Assembly: GCA_963821705.1 (NCBI GenBank)
Contig: CAWGEV010000007.1
Span: 682,001-746,000, forward strand
DNA from: DASUPK01 sp963821705
GTDB taxonomy: Bacteria; Actinomycetota; Thermoleophilia; Solirubrobacterales; 70-9
Direction of reading: 5' to 3'
Length of the DNA: 64,000 nucleotides
Under the pieces are notes generated by a model. The model ran no database searches. It was not told the DNA's origin and worked only from the letters and a program-made list of their open reading frames with translations. Each line of letters starts with the position of its first letter. Within the stretch, counting starts at the first letter, position 1. Positions 48,883 through 57,964 of the stretch are shown in pieces. The position numbers were made by a program, and so were the translations under genes.

Positions 48883-51438
48883 TCAGGGGGGCCCGGTCCA
48901 GCCCGCGGCGTAGCACGGGTTTGCACCACATGGATCGGTGATCGTCCCGTTCAGGTCGAGGAAGGTTGCGATCTGGGCGCGAACCTCCGGCGTCTGCCGG
49001 ATCACCGTGTCATGCGGATCGACCCCGAAGGAGTCGTCCGGCGCGGTGTTGGTGATCGGAGAGGGGTCCGTGCCCAGCGTCCCGCCCGCCCGCTTCGGGC
49101 CGATGTCCCAGACGAAGAATCCGTTGCCGTTCTCAGCCGGCCCCGGAAGGCTGCCGAGCTGCGGGATGTCCGGGAAGAAGTCGACGAAGCCGGGCGTGCG
49201 CCCAGGGTCAAGGGTCGGATAGCGCAGGGGAGCACCGATCGTCCTCGCCTCCACCGCCGTGGCGACGTTGGAGACCTGGTGGTCGCCGTAGGCCATCTCG
49301 ATCAGGACGTGGTGGGCCGGGGTGTTCGGCAGCGGGTTGCTGGTCATGTGGTTCGCATAGCCATCCGGCTCGCCGCGGTCCCACATCAGCTGAATCATCG
49401 CCAGCAGCAGCGGACGCTCCGACTCGTTCGGGTAGGACGGGTAGAGAATGGAGGCGTAGTCGGAGAAGTCAACGCTGCGCGTGAGCAGCGTCGAGTAGTT
49501 CATTCCGGGCACGTAGAGCACGGTCCGGGTGATGTCCGGCTCCACGGCGGTCAGCGCACCGCCGGCGATCCCGCCCTGGCTGTTGCCGTAGTAGTAGAGA
49601 CCCCGGCTGTGGTCGATGACCGACTGGCCGCCGAACTGGAACGCCGGGTCACCAGCGAAGCCCCCGTGGGCGCCGTCGAGCATCAGCAGGCGACCGAGGT
49701 AGATGAAGTTGAGGAAGCCCTGCTGCAGCCCGTCAGGGATGGGCTGGAACTTCGAGAGGTCCTGCAGTGCCCCGATCGCCGTCGGGATGTCGTCCTCCAT
49801 CATCCCGGTGAAGTCGGTGGCGCAGGTCAGGACCCCATGGTCGTTGCCGAGCGTGCGGACGTCGGTGGTGTGGACCTCGGTGTAGTCGCCGAACAGGCCG
49901 TGGCCGTACATCGAGGGCCTGACCGCGTGATTGAGCGTCCAGACCCCCGATCCCGGGCTGGTCTCGTCGACGGCGGAGAGCGGGATGTTGCACGTGAAGC
50001 GGGCCGTCATCGTGCCGTTCGGGCCCTGCGGCAGCCCGTTCGATCCGATGTTGAACTGGCCGCCGGGGGCGCAGCCGGGCGAGTTGAGGAAGCACGGCAC
50101 CTGGTAGGTGCCGGTGACCTCGCGGACGTTCTGCGCCTCGTGACCGTTGTTCAGGGGATTCGTCGCGTCGTCCTTGGTGAGGACGCTGGTCACCGTGAAG
50201 CTCGGGGCGTTGCCCTGCATGGTCCCGTCGCCCGGTGTGTTGTCACCCAGGGCCGCCAGGCCACGGTCGCGGATGGAGAGCATCCGCTGGGTGATGTTCT
50301 GAGTGCTGGCGACCGTGAAGTCCCAGGCGTCGTAGAGGTCGCCGCGGGCGATCCCGGCCTGCTGGAGCTTGGAGAAGATCCCGTCGAAGTGGGCGCGCCT
50401 GTCCTCGATCGCGGGGATGTTCGTCTGCACCCCGTCGCGGTAGAGCGCGAAGCCCGGCGGTGCGGCGATCGTGTTGCCCGATGCGTCCTTGAGATTGCGC
50501 ATCGCGACGATGTAGCGGTGGCCCTCGATCAGGTTCTTGCCGGGCCGGATGATCAGGTCGGTGTTGCCGGGGCTGGTGGCGTTGGAGTCGAGCTCGGACC
50601 AGATCAGCTGGCGCTGCCCGGTCGAGGCGTCGATCAGCACGATCGGCTGGTTCGGCGCGAACGTCTGGTTCATATCGGTGAGCGGCACAGCTCCGGTCTT
50701 CTGGAAGGCGGTCGGGTTGTCCAGTCCAGGGACCCTGGTGACGATGCTCTCTCCGGGGCTGAAGCCGTCGCTGCGATTGAGGTCGGCCGGATCGATGTGG
50801 ACGCCGTGGTTGTTGGCGGGCGTCGACGCGGCGCTGAAGTTGACGCGAAGCCCGGTCGGCGTGCTCGAGTCGGGCACCGTGTAGTGATCGCTCGGGAACG
50901 GGAAGAGGCAGTTGGTCCCGGGGCTGGCGATGGTCTCGCAGCGCGCCGCCTTCGCGATGGCGTCACATTGCGGGACCGACTGGGTCAGGCTGGCCTTCCC
51001 CTTGGGGCTTTTGCCTTTCCGCCTCTTCTTCGGGTGCTTCCCTGGGGCCTTGGCCGTCAGCAGGAGCCCGCTGGCACCGCAGCCCTGCAGGACCTCCCGG
51101 CCGGCCGCGCTGAGGGGAAGCGAGACGCTCTTGCGCTTGTCGGCGCCGGTCGAGACGTGCTCGGGATCCGTCAGGGCCGGGCCGCCGCCGAATCCACGCA
51201 CGGCGAGAACAAGCTTGCGCGCGCGCGAGGAGTCCACGGACACGGCGACCTTCCCGGAGGCGAGCAGGGCCTGGTCGCTCTGCGACTTGCCCTTGAAGGC
51301 GAGAGCGAGCCCTTTTCCGCCTCGGTGCTTGGCGTCCGCGGGCGTCGCCAGCACGAGGAGCATGACCGCGAGGCCCGCGGCCAAGACGCCGAGCGTCACG
51401 CCGAGCGACCTCCGATCGATGCCACGATCGCGAGTCAT
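48883..51438 (-). CDS. Large secreted alpha/beta-hydrolase-like protein
   Basis: An 851-aa exported protein. It has a Sec signal (VTLGVLAAGLAVMLLVLATPADA), a beta-rich N-terminal part with a lysine-rich patch (KHPKKRRKGKSPKG), and a long catalytic-type region. The nucleophile elbow is GNSQGG (G-x-S-x-G) in YYYGNSQGGIAGG, with MLDGAHGGF before it and AYGDHQV as a possible acid/histidine region. A secreted esterase or lipase is likely. Several cysteine-rich segments occur, e.g. PCFLNSPGCAPGG. Its role is open; a lipid polymer substrate would fit the lipid genes nearby. Confidence 0.75.
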   Translation of the reverse strand: MTRDRGIDRRSLGVTLGVLAAGLAVMLLVLATPADAKHRGGKGLALAFKGKSQSDQALLASGKVAVSVDSSRARKLVLAVRGFGGGPALTDPEHVSTGADKRKSVSLPLSAAGREVLQGCGASGLLLTAKAPGKHPKKRRKGKSPKGKASLTQSVPQCDAIAKAARCETIASPGTNCLFPFPSDHYTVPDSSTPTGLRVNFSAASTPANNHGVHIDPADLNRSDGFSPGESIVTRVPGLDNPTAFQKTGAVPLTDMNQTFAPNQPIVLIDASTGQRQLIWSELDSNATSPGNTDLIIRPGKNLIEGHRYIVAMRNLKDASGNTIAAPPGFALYRDGVQTNIPAIEDRRAHFDGIFSKLQQAGIARGDLYDAWDFTVASTQNITQRMLSIRDRGLAALGDNTPGDGTMQGNAPSFTVTSVLTKDDATNPLNNGHEAQNVREVTGTYQVPCFLNSPGCAPGGQFNIGSNGLPQGPNGTMTARFTCNIPLSAVDETSPGSGVWTLNHAVRPSMYGHGLFGDYTEVHTTDVRTLGNDHGVLTCATDFTGMMEDDIPTAIGALQDLSKFQPIPDGLQQGFLNFIYLGRLLMLDGAHGGFAGDPAFQFGGQSVIDHSRGLYYYGNSQGGIAGGALTAVEPDITRTVLYVPGMNYSTLLTRSVDFSDYASILYPSYPNESERPLLLAMIQLMWDRGEPDGYANHMTSNPLPNTPAHHVLIEMAYGDHQVSNVATAVEARTIGAPLRYPTLDPGRTPGFVDFFPDIPQLGSLPGPAENGNGFFVWDIGPKRAGGTLGTDPSPITNTAPDDSFGVDPHDTVIRQTPEVRAQIATFLDLNGTITDPCGANPCYAAGWTGPP

Positions 51439-51537
51439 CAGTTCCTCTATCCAGTCCCTCCGATGGACCCCCTGGTCCGGTGCGGAAACTATCAGGGAGA
51501 GGCATCCGCGGGCAAGCCGCCCGGTAGCGTCCAGACG

Positions 51538-52275
51538 ATGAGCGAGACGAGGCGGGTGGCGCTGGTTACGGGCGCGAGCAGCGGGATCGGCGAAGCGACG
51601 GTGCGGTCCCTCGCCGCGTCCGGGTTCGAGGTCGTCGCAGCCGCCCGGCGCGTGGAGCGCTGTGAGGAGCTTGCCCGCGAGGTCGGCGGCCGCGCGCTTC
51701 GCCTCGACGTCGCCGACCCAGGCTCGGTCGAGGCGCTTGCCGACGAGCTGCCCGAGGTCTCGGTCGTCGTCAACAACGCCGGCGGCGCCCTCGGCCTCGA
51801 GCCCGTCTCGGAGGCGGATGAGGACCAGTGGCGCCAGATGTACGAGACGAACGTGCTGGGCGTGATGAGGGTGACGAAGGCCCTGCTCCCGGCCATCGAG
51901 CGCGGCGGCGACGGCCACATCGTCGTGGTCGGGTCCGTCGCCGGGGTCGAGGTGTATCCGGGGGGCGGCGGCTACACGGCGGCGAAGCACGCCGCTAACG
52001 CGGTCGCGCGCACCCTGCGGCTGGAGCTGCTCGGCAGGCCGATCCGCGTCAGCGAGGTCGCCCCGGGCATGGTCGAGACCGAGTTCTCACTGGTTCGGTT
52101 CGAGGGGGACATGGTGAAGGCCGACAGCGTCTACGAAGGAACAAATCCCCTGCGCGCCGAGGACGTCGCCGACGCGATCGCCTACGTCGTGACCCGCCCG
52201 CCCCACGTCGACGTCGACTATCTGTCGATCAAGCCCACGGACCAGGCGACGGCGCGGGACGTGCACCGGCGCTAG
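51538..52275 (+). CDS. Short-chain dehydrogenase/reductase
   Basis: A 245-aa SDR. The cofactor motif TGASSGIGEA is at about residues 11-20, with NNAGGALG, the catalytic serine in VGSVAGVE, and YTAAKHA as YxxxK. AARRVERCEEL after strand 2 favours NADP(H). It resembles the YdfG/serine-dehydrogenase-like group (3-hydroxy acid dehydrogenases). It is divergent from the large hydrolase gene across 99 bp and interlocks its stop with the convergent patatin gene in CTAG. Confidence 0.9.
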   Translation: MSETRRVALVTGASSGIGEATVRSLAASGFEVVAAARRVERCEELAREVGGRALRLDVADPGSVEALADELPEVSVVVNNAGGALGLEPVSEADEDQWRQMYETNVLGVMRVTKALLPAIERGGDGHIVVVGSVAGVEVYPGGGGYTAAKHAANAVARTLRLELLGRPIRVSEVAPGMVETEFSLVRFEGDMVKADSVYEGTNPLRAEDVADAIAYVVTRPPHVDVDYLSIKPTDQATARDVHRR

Positions 52276-53555
52276 CGGGCCGCGTCGGCTTCCTCGGCTT
52301 CCGACTGCCTCAGCAGGGCTCCCGTCGTCTGCTCCAGGACCCGGCGCCAGGCCGAGATGCCCTTCTCCTCCTCCTCGACCGTGTCCAGCACCCGCTGCAC
52401 CCGGCGGGCCGAGATCTCGATCCCGTGGCGGGCGGCGATCTCCTTGTAGCGCTTGTAATCGCGCGCCAGGCTCACCGTGACGGACTCGAAGCCGTGCTTG
52501 GCGATCTGAAGGCGGGCGGAGTAGTCGAGGATGGAGGTGCCGAACATCAGCTCGTCGTCGAACTCCGGCTCGATCAGGATGATGTCGACGTCCGGGAACC
52601 TCTCGTTCCATGACTGGACGGCGAGGTGGAGGCGGGCGTGCGCGAGCAGCCGGAAGGCCTGGTTGCCGATCGCCGGCATGCCCATGTCCGAGACCCGCCG
52701 CACCCGCGACCCGAAGATGGTCGGGATCCTGGTCTCGAAGTCGTTCACGTACGGCACGAGTGGATTGACCACGACGATGAACTTCGCGCCCGCCTCGACG
52801 GCGACGTCCACGTTGGTCGTCGAGATGATCCCGCCGTCGATCAGCTGCCTCCCGCGAAGCTCGTACGGCTCGTAGACGATCGGCAGCGCGCCCGAGGCCG
52901 CGACCGCCCGCGAGATCGGCACGTTGTCCCACTCGCCCTCCCCGAAGACGATCCGCTCGCAGGTATCAAGGTCGGTGGCGGTGATCAGCAGGTCGTTGTC
53001 CAGATCCCGGAAGTCATTGGTGCGGTCGGGATCGGACAGCACGTTGCGGACGTACTGCTCGATGCCGCGGTTGTGGTAGATGCCGGTCGGCAGACCCTCC
53101 GCGAGACCCATGACGACATCGACCATGGAGATCTCCCCCAGGTTCCCCGCCAGCCGGCGCACGGTCGCGGCCACACGCAGCGGCAGCATCGCGAGGCGGC
53201 CGGCGAAGCCCCTGTAGTTGGGGCGCAGGAGAGTGCGCAGCGACGCGTTCTCGATCGGCGATGGCAACGCCTTGTCGAGCACTCGGAACATCTCCTCCGG
53301 GGTGACGCCGTTGGCCACCATGCTCGCGACGAACGCCCCCGCGCTCGTGCCGACGTAGATGTCGAAGTCGTTGACCGTGCGATTGACCGCGAGCAGGTCG
53401 AACGCGCGCAAAGCGCCCATCTCGTAGACGCCGCCGGTGAAGCCACCGCCGCCGAGGACGAGCGCTGTCTTGTCGCCCCGCCCGCGCCGCCTCCTCCCAC
53501 TGCTTGCGGTGCGAGCTGTGTTGCCGGGGCCGTCGAACTGGACGACTTTCCCCAT
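52272..53555 (-). CDS. Patatin-like phospholipase
   Basis: A 427-aa serine acyl hydrolase of the patatin family. The oxyanion loop GGGGFTGG is at about residues 35-42, the nucleophile Ser71 lies in GTSAG, and the catalytic aspartate is in LIDGGI. The N-terminal 30 residues are basic and disordered (RRRRGRGDK). The C-terminal 150 residues are a helical extension beyond the patatin core. Membrane-lipid or lipid-storage hydrolysis is expected. The ATG at 53555 is used; in-frame extensions upstream are not family-like. Its stop shares a CTAG with the SDR stop. Confidence 0.9.
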   Translation of the reverse strand: MGKVVQFDGPGNTARTASSGRRRRGRGDKTALVLGGGGFTGGVYEMGALRAFDLLAVNRTVNDFDIYVGTSAGAFVASMVANGVTPEEMFRVLDKALPSPIENASLRTLLRPNYRGFAGRLAMLPLRVAATVRRLAGNLGEISMVDVVMGLAEGLPTGIYHNRGIEQYVRNVLSDPDRTNDFRDLDNDLLITATDLDTCERIVFGEGEWDNVPISRAVAASGALPIVYEPYELRGRQLIDGGIISTTNVDVAVEAGAKFIVVVNPLVPYVNDFETRIPTIFGSRVRRVSDMGMPAIGNQAFRLLAHARLHLAVQSWNERFPDVDIILIEPEFDDELMFGTSILDYSARLQIAKHGFESVTVSLARDYKRYKEIAARHGIEISARRVQRVLDTVEEEEKGISAWRRVLEQTTGALLRQSEAEEADAAR

Positions 53556-53670
53556 CGAGGAAGGGATTATGGCAGCGGCCGCCGGCTGCGTAGCCAGCAA
53601 GGGGACGCCGCCGCTACATTCGCCCACCTCGCCTGTTCTAGGCAGGAGCGCGGCAACGCCGTGCGTATGC

Positions 53671-54975
53671 ATGGGCATGCTCAGGAACAGAGGGGCGATT
53701 CTGGTCACGCTGGTCGCGGCGGCTCTCGCGCTGCCCGCGGCTGCCGCCGCGGCACGGGAGTTCGGCCCGGACAAGGCCTTTCGCACCCCGATTGCACACG
53801 GGGCGGCCGCCGCCCACACCGCGGTGTCCCGCTCGAAGCTGGCCAGCGGGCTCGGCAAGCTGTTCCGCGGCGTGGGCAAGAGCAGCGCCTTCGTGTTCGA
53901 CCCGGGCACACACCAGGTCCTGTTTGCGCGCAAGGGTGGGCGCATGCGGATCCTCGCCTCGAACTCCAAGCTCTTCACCGCCTCGACCGCCATCTCGCGC
54001 TTCGGCCCGGACGGCCGGCTGCACACCACGGCCTTCTCGGTGGACCCCATCAGCGACGGGATCACCCAGGGCCTCTACTTGCGCGGCGGAGGGGATCCGA
54101 CGTTGAGCAGCGCCGGACTGGCCAAGCTGGCCGACCGCGTCCGCGCGGCCGGCGTCGCCACCGTCCAGGGGCCCCTCCTCTACGACGCCTCGTTCTTCGA
54201 CGGCCAGACCGGCGTCCCGGAGCACGGCATTACGTTCGAGAGCGTCGGCCGGCTCTCCGGACTGCAGATAGACGACGGATCACCGAGCGATCCCGCGAAG
54301 ACCGCCGCCCAGCGGTTCCAGGACGACCTCCGCAAGGACGGCGTGACGATCGGCAACAGCGTCACGCCCGGGACCGTGCCCCCCGGGACCCTGCAGGTCG
54401 CCGACTTCGCCTCCCCGACCATGGGCGACATCGTCCAGGACACCCTCGTCCCCTCCAACAACTACCTCGCCGAGATGCTGCTCAAGGACGTCGGCGCCCA
54501 GTTCGGCGGCAGCGGATCGACGGCCGCGGGCCTCTCGGTGGTCAAGCAATTCGCCGCCAAGCAAGGCGCGAAGTTCAAGGGAGAGAACGGCTCGGGGCTG
54601 ACCAGGCTCAACAAGGCCTCTCCCGCGTCCGTGGTGAAGCTGCTCGACTCGATGATCGAGGTCGATTCCAAGGCCCCCGCTGAGACTCAGGCGGCGGAGG
54701 AGAAGCTGCGCAACGCGTGGATCGACTCACTGGCGGTCGCGGGCCGCACCGGGACCGTCGCCGATCGGATGCGGGGAACGGCCGCGGCCGGCAACTGTCA
54801 TCTCAAGACCGGCACCCTGACGGCCGTCAGCGCGCTCTCGGGCTACTGCTTCCGGGGCGGCCACGATGCCCAGCACGCGGTGATCTTCTCCCTGCTCATG
54901 AACCGGGTCGACGTGACCCGCGCTCGCCTCGTCCAGGACCGCATGGCGGCCCTGATCGCCAGGTACTCGCACTAG
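53671..54975 (+). CDS. D-alanyl-D-alanine carboxypeptidase/endopeptidase, PBP4 (DacB) family
   Basis: An exported 434-aa class C penicillin-binding protein. A signal peptide (ILVTLVAAALALPAAAAAA) is followed by the three catalytic motifs: SNSK as SxxK, SNN as SxN in VPSNNYLAE, and KTG in HLKTGTL. The wide spacing between SxxK and SNN accommodates the extra domain typical of PBP4. It trims peptidoglycan peptides outside the membrane. The start may be ATG 53671 or 53677; neither has a clear ribosome-binding site. The stop shares a CTAG with ligA. Confidence 0.93.
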   Translation: MGMLRNRGAILVTLVAAALALPAAAAAAREFGPDKAFRTPIAHGAAAAHTAVSRSKLASGLGKLFRGVGKSSAFVFDPGTHQVLFARKGGRMRILASNSKLFTASTAISRFGPDGRLHTTAFSVDPISDGITQGLYLRGGGDPTLSSAGLAKLADRVRAAGVATVQGPLLYDASFFDGQTGVPEHGITFESVGRLSGLQIDDGSPSDPAKTAAQRFQDDLRKDGVTIGNSVTPGTVPPGTLQVADFASPTMGDIVQDTLVPSNNYLAEMLLKDVGAQFGGSGSTAAGLSVVKQFAAKQGAKFKGENGSGLTRLNKASPASVVKLLDSMIEVDSKAPAETQAAEEKLRNAWIDSLAVAGRTGTVADRMRGTAAAGNCHLKTGTLTAVSALSGYCFRGGHDAQHAVIFSLLMNRVDVTRARLVQDRMAALIARYSH

Positions 54976-56984
54976 CCGACCAGGCTCTGCAGACCGTCCT
55001 CGTCGATCACCTCGGCGCCGAGCTCCTCAGCCTTGGCGAGCTTGGAACCGGGGCTTTCCCCGGCGATTACGTAATCGGTCTTCTTCGATACCGAGTTGAC
55101 GACCTTGCCGCCGGCCAGGCGGATCAGCCGGGTCGCCTGTTCGCGGCTCAGGTTGGGAAGGGCCCCGGTGAGCACGAGCGTCTTGCCCTCGAGCGGGCCT
55201 CCCTGCTTGCGGCGCTCCGAGGGGTCGAGCTCCATGCGGAGACCCGCCTTACGCAGCCTCTCGATCAGCTCGCGCGTGCGATCCTCGGAGAGCTCCTCGT
55301 AGATCTGCTCGGCGAGAACGGGGCCGATCCCCTCCGCCTCGACTATCTGGTCGGGCTGAGCCTCCAGCAGCGCGTGCATCGTCCCGAAATGCTCCGCCAG
55401 CGACTCGGCGTTGACGAACCCGATGCCCGGGATGCCGAGGGCGTAGAGGACACGAGAGAACGGCATCTTCTTGGCACCCTCGATCTCCTCGATCAGGTTC
55501 TCCGCGGAGATCTGCCCGAAGCCCTCGAGCTCGGCGACGCCCTCGGCGGTCAGGTCGAAGATGTCGGCGGCGTCCGAGATCAGGCCCTCCTGAAGGAAGC
55601 GATAGGCGTTCTTCTCGCCCAACCCCTCGATCTCGAGCGCGCCGCGGAAGTGCTTGATGTGCTGGAACTGCTGGCCGGGGCAGCCGGTCCGGTTCGGGCA
55701 GATCGTGAAGACGCCCTCCTCGGGTTTCACAGTGGGCGTGCCGCACAGCGGGCACACCTTCGGCGGTTTTGGACGGCGGGCCCCCTTCTTGCGCCGCTGG
55801 ATGATCGGCGACACGACCTGTGGGATCACGTCCCCGGCGCGCATGACGACGACCTCGTCGCCCTCGCGGACGTCCTTTCGCTCCAGGTCCTCCTCGTTGT
55901 GCAGCGTCGCCGTGCTCACGGTGACGCCGCTGACGTGCACCGGCTCGAGCATCGCGAAGGGGAGCAGGTGTCCCGTGCGGCCGACGTTCCAGACGATCTT
56001 GTTGAGCTTCGTGGTGGCGGTGGTAGGCGGGAACTTCCAGGCGACGGCCCAGCGGGGCTCGCGCCCCGCCACGCCGAGCTCGCGCTGCAGCCCGCGATCG
56101 TCGACCTTCACGACCACGCCGTCGATCTCGAAGTCGAGAGTGTCCCGGCGGTTCTCCCACCAGCGGCAGCGCTCCGCGACCTCGTCGATGCCGTGCAGGA
56201 TCGAGATGTCTTCGTTGACCTTGAAGCCCCGCTCTCGGAGCCACTCCAGCGACTCGGAATGGCTGTCCGGCTCCCAGCCCTTCAGGGCCGCCACTCCGTA
56301 GCACCAGATCGAGAGCGGCCTGGTCGCCGTGATCGACGAGTCGAGCTGCCGAAGCGACCCTGCGGCGGCGTTCCGCGGGTTGGCGAAGGTCGGCTCGCCG
56401 TCCCGCGCTCGCTGCTCATTCACCTTGGTGAAGCCGGCGATCGGCAGGTAGATCTCGCCGCGAACCTCGACCAGCTCCGGGGCGCCCTCGATCGACAGCG
56501 GGATCGCCTTGATCGTCTTCAGGTTCTGGGTGACGTCCTCGCCGATCCGGCCGTCCCCGCGGGTGGCGCCACGGGTGAACACCCCGTTCTCGTAGGTCAG
56601 CGAGATCGCGAGGCCGTCGACCTTCGGCTCGGTCACGTAGCGGATCTCCCTCCCGGAGATGTCGAGCCGCTCGAGGTTTCGCTCCACCCGCTTCGCCCAG
56701 GCGCGCAGCTCGTCCTCGTTCCGGGCGTTGCCCAGGGAGAGCATCGGCTCGTGGTGCTCGACCTGCTTGAACTTGTCGAGCGGCGCACCGCCGACCCGCC
56801 GGGTGGGCGAATCGGGGGTGAGCAGCTCGGGATGCTTCTCCTCGATCTCTCGCAGCTCGCGGAGGAGGTCGTCGTACTCCGGGTCGGAGATGATCGGGTC
56901 GTCGAGCACGTAGTAGCGGTGATCGTGCTTGGCGATCTCCTGCCGGAGCTGTCGTGCCCGCTTCGCCGCCCCCTTCCCCGGCAT
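54972..56984 (-). CDS. ligA: NAD-dependent DNA ligase
   Basis: A 670-aa NAD+-dependent DNA ligase, normal length. The adenylated lysine is Lys121 in KVDG. Domain Ia (first 70 residues) includes the HDHRYYVLDDP and DPEYDDL NMN-binding parts. The OB fold, a four-cysteine zinc finger (CPLCG ... CPNRTGC), HhH repeats and a C-terminal BRCT domain (GKTLVLTGALP to the end) follow in order. It seals Okazaki fragments and repair nicks. Convergent with the PBP4 gene. Confidence 0.97.
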   Translation of the reverse strand: MPGKGAAKRARQLRQEIAKHDHRYYVLDDPIISDPEYDDLLRELREIEEKHPELLTPDSPTRRVGGAPLDKFKQVEHHEPMLSLGNARNEDELRAWAKRVERNLERLDISGREIRYVTEPKVDGLAISLTYENGVFTRGATRGDGRIGEDVTQNLKTIKAIPLSIEGAPELVEVRGEIYLPIAGFTKVNEQRARDGEPTFANPRNAAAGSLRQLDSSITATRPLSIWCYGVAALKGWEPDSHSESLEWLRERGFKVNEDISILHGIDEVAERCRWWENRRDTLDFEIDGVVVKVDDRGLQRELGVAGREPRWAVAWKFPPTTATTKLNKIVWNVGRTGHLLPFAMLEPVHVSGVTVSTATLHNEEDLERKDVREGDEVVVMRAGDVIPQVVSPIIQRRKKGARRPKPPKVCPLCGTPTVKPEEGVFTICPNRTGCPGQQFQHIKHFRGALEIEGLGEKNAYRFLQEGLISDAADIFDLTAEGVAELEGFGQISAENLIEEIEGAKKMPFSRVLYALGIPGIGFVNAESLAEHFGTMHALLEAQPDQIVEAEGIGPVLAEQIYEELSEDRTRELIERLRKAGLRMELDPSERRKQGGPLEGKTLVLTGALPNLSREQATRLIRLAGGKVVNSVSKKTDYVIAGESPGSKLAKAEELGAEVIDEDGLQSLVG

Positions 56985-57008
56985 TACGGCGCCTCCTCCG
57001 GCCTCATT

Positions 57009-57044
57009 CGGGTTGCCCCTCGGCTTCGCCTGCGGGGCACCCTC
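57009..57044 (+). repeat. GGGTTGC/GCACCC bulged palindrome, copy 3
   Basis: Contains GGGTTGC, a central hairpin, then GCACCCTCGC. Same orientation and flanks as 46030-46055. It lies between ligA and surE on the minus strand. Confidence 0.6.
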
Positions 57045-57062
57045 GCATCCCGGGGGCGCCGG

Positions 57063-57905
57063 TCACCGCTGCGTCGAAGTCTCCGCGGCCTCGACCGCGG
57101 TCTCGGCGCGCTCCAGCATCCCGGTGAAGTCCCATGCCTTGAGGCGATCGACGCTCGGCCTGTCCGTGAGATCGAAGTGGACCGGGGTGACGGAGATCCG
57201 CCGGCGCGCGATCGCCGACAGGTCGGAGCCGGGCTCGTCCTCGAAGGACGGCTCGAAGCCGTAGATCTGGTACCGGTGGCGGCCGCCCTCGGGGTCCTCG
57301 TCGACGAGCCGCATCTCATCGTTGTAGAGACGCTTGCCGAGGTGGGTCACCTCGATCCCGGTGAGCTCGCCGGCGGGACAGTTGACGTTGAGCAGCGTGT
57401 CCGCGGGCAGCGGGTCGTGCGCGACCCGCTTCACCAGCTCGGCCGTGAACGCTGCGGCGACCGAGAAGTCGAACTCGCGACCCCAGCGGAAGCCCATCTC
57501 CCTGGCCGCCGATTGCTGCGAGACCGCAATCGCGGGGATGTCCAGCACGATCCCCTCGAGAGCCGCAGCCACGGTGCCCGAATAGGTGATGTCGTCGCCG
57601 AGGTTCGAGCCGTGGTTGATCCCCGAGACGATCAGCTCGGGGCGCTCGCCCAGCAGGCCGAGCTCGGCGAAGCGGACGCAGTCGACCGGGGTGCCGTCGG
57701 TCGCGTAGCCGCTCGAGCCGTCGGCGAACGGGATCTCCTCCACCCAGAGCGGTGACCGCGTGGTGATACTGCGCGCCGTCGCGCTGCGATTCGAGTCCGG
57801 CGCGATCACATGGACCTCGAGCTCTGGCATCTTGCGCAACTCGCGGCGCAGGGCGTGGAGCCCTGTCGCCTGGATCCCGTCGTCGTTCGTGATCAGAACG
57901 CGCAT
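57063..57905 (-). CDS. surE: 5'/3'-nucleotidase SurE
   Basis: A 280-aa stationary-phase survival phosphatase. The metal site begins with NDDG (Asp8, Asp9), and the conserved serine/asparagine part SGINHGSN follows, with GTPVDCV also typical. It dephosphorylates nucleoside monophosphates. The length is near the upper end of the family; the C-terminal 30 residues are an acidic extension. The iron permease gene lies 59 bp upstream on the same strand, and ligA lies 78 bp downstream, beyond the repeat element. Confidence 0.95.
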   Translation of the reverse strand: MRVLITNDDGIQATGLHALRRELRKMPELEVHVIAPDSNRSATARSITTRSPLWVEEIPFADGSSGYATDGTPVDCVRFAELGLLGERPELIVSGINHGSNLGDDITYSGTVAAALEGIVLDIPAIAVSQQSAAREMGFRWGREFDFSVAAAFTAELVKRVAHDPLPADTLLNVNCPAGELTGIEVTHLGKRLYNDEMRLVDEDPEGGRHRYQIYGFEPSFEDEPGSDLSAIARRRISVTPVHFDLTDRPSVDRLKAWDFTGMLERAETAVEAAETSTQR

Positions 57906-57964
57906 CACTTCGATTCTAAGGAGGGGCGCAGGCGATCCATGCGGACCGCCGCCTCCGAGCGAGG

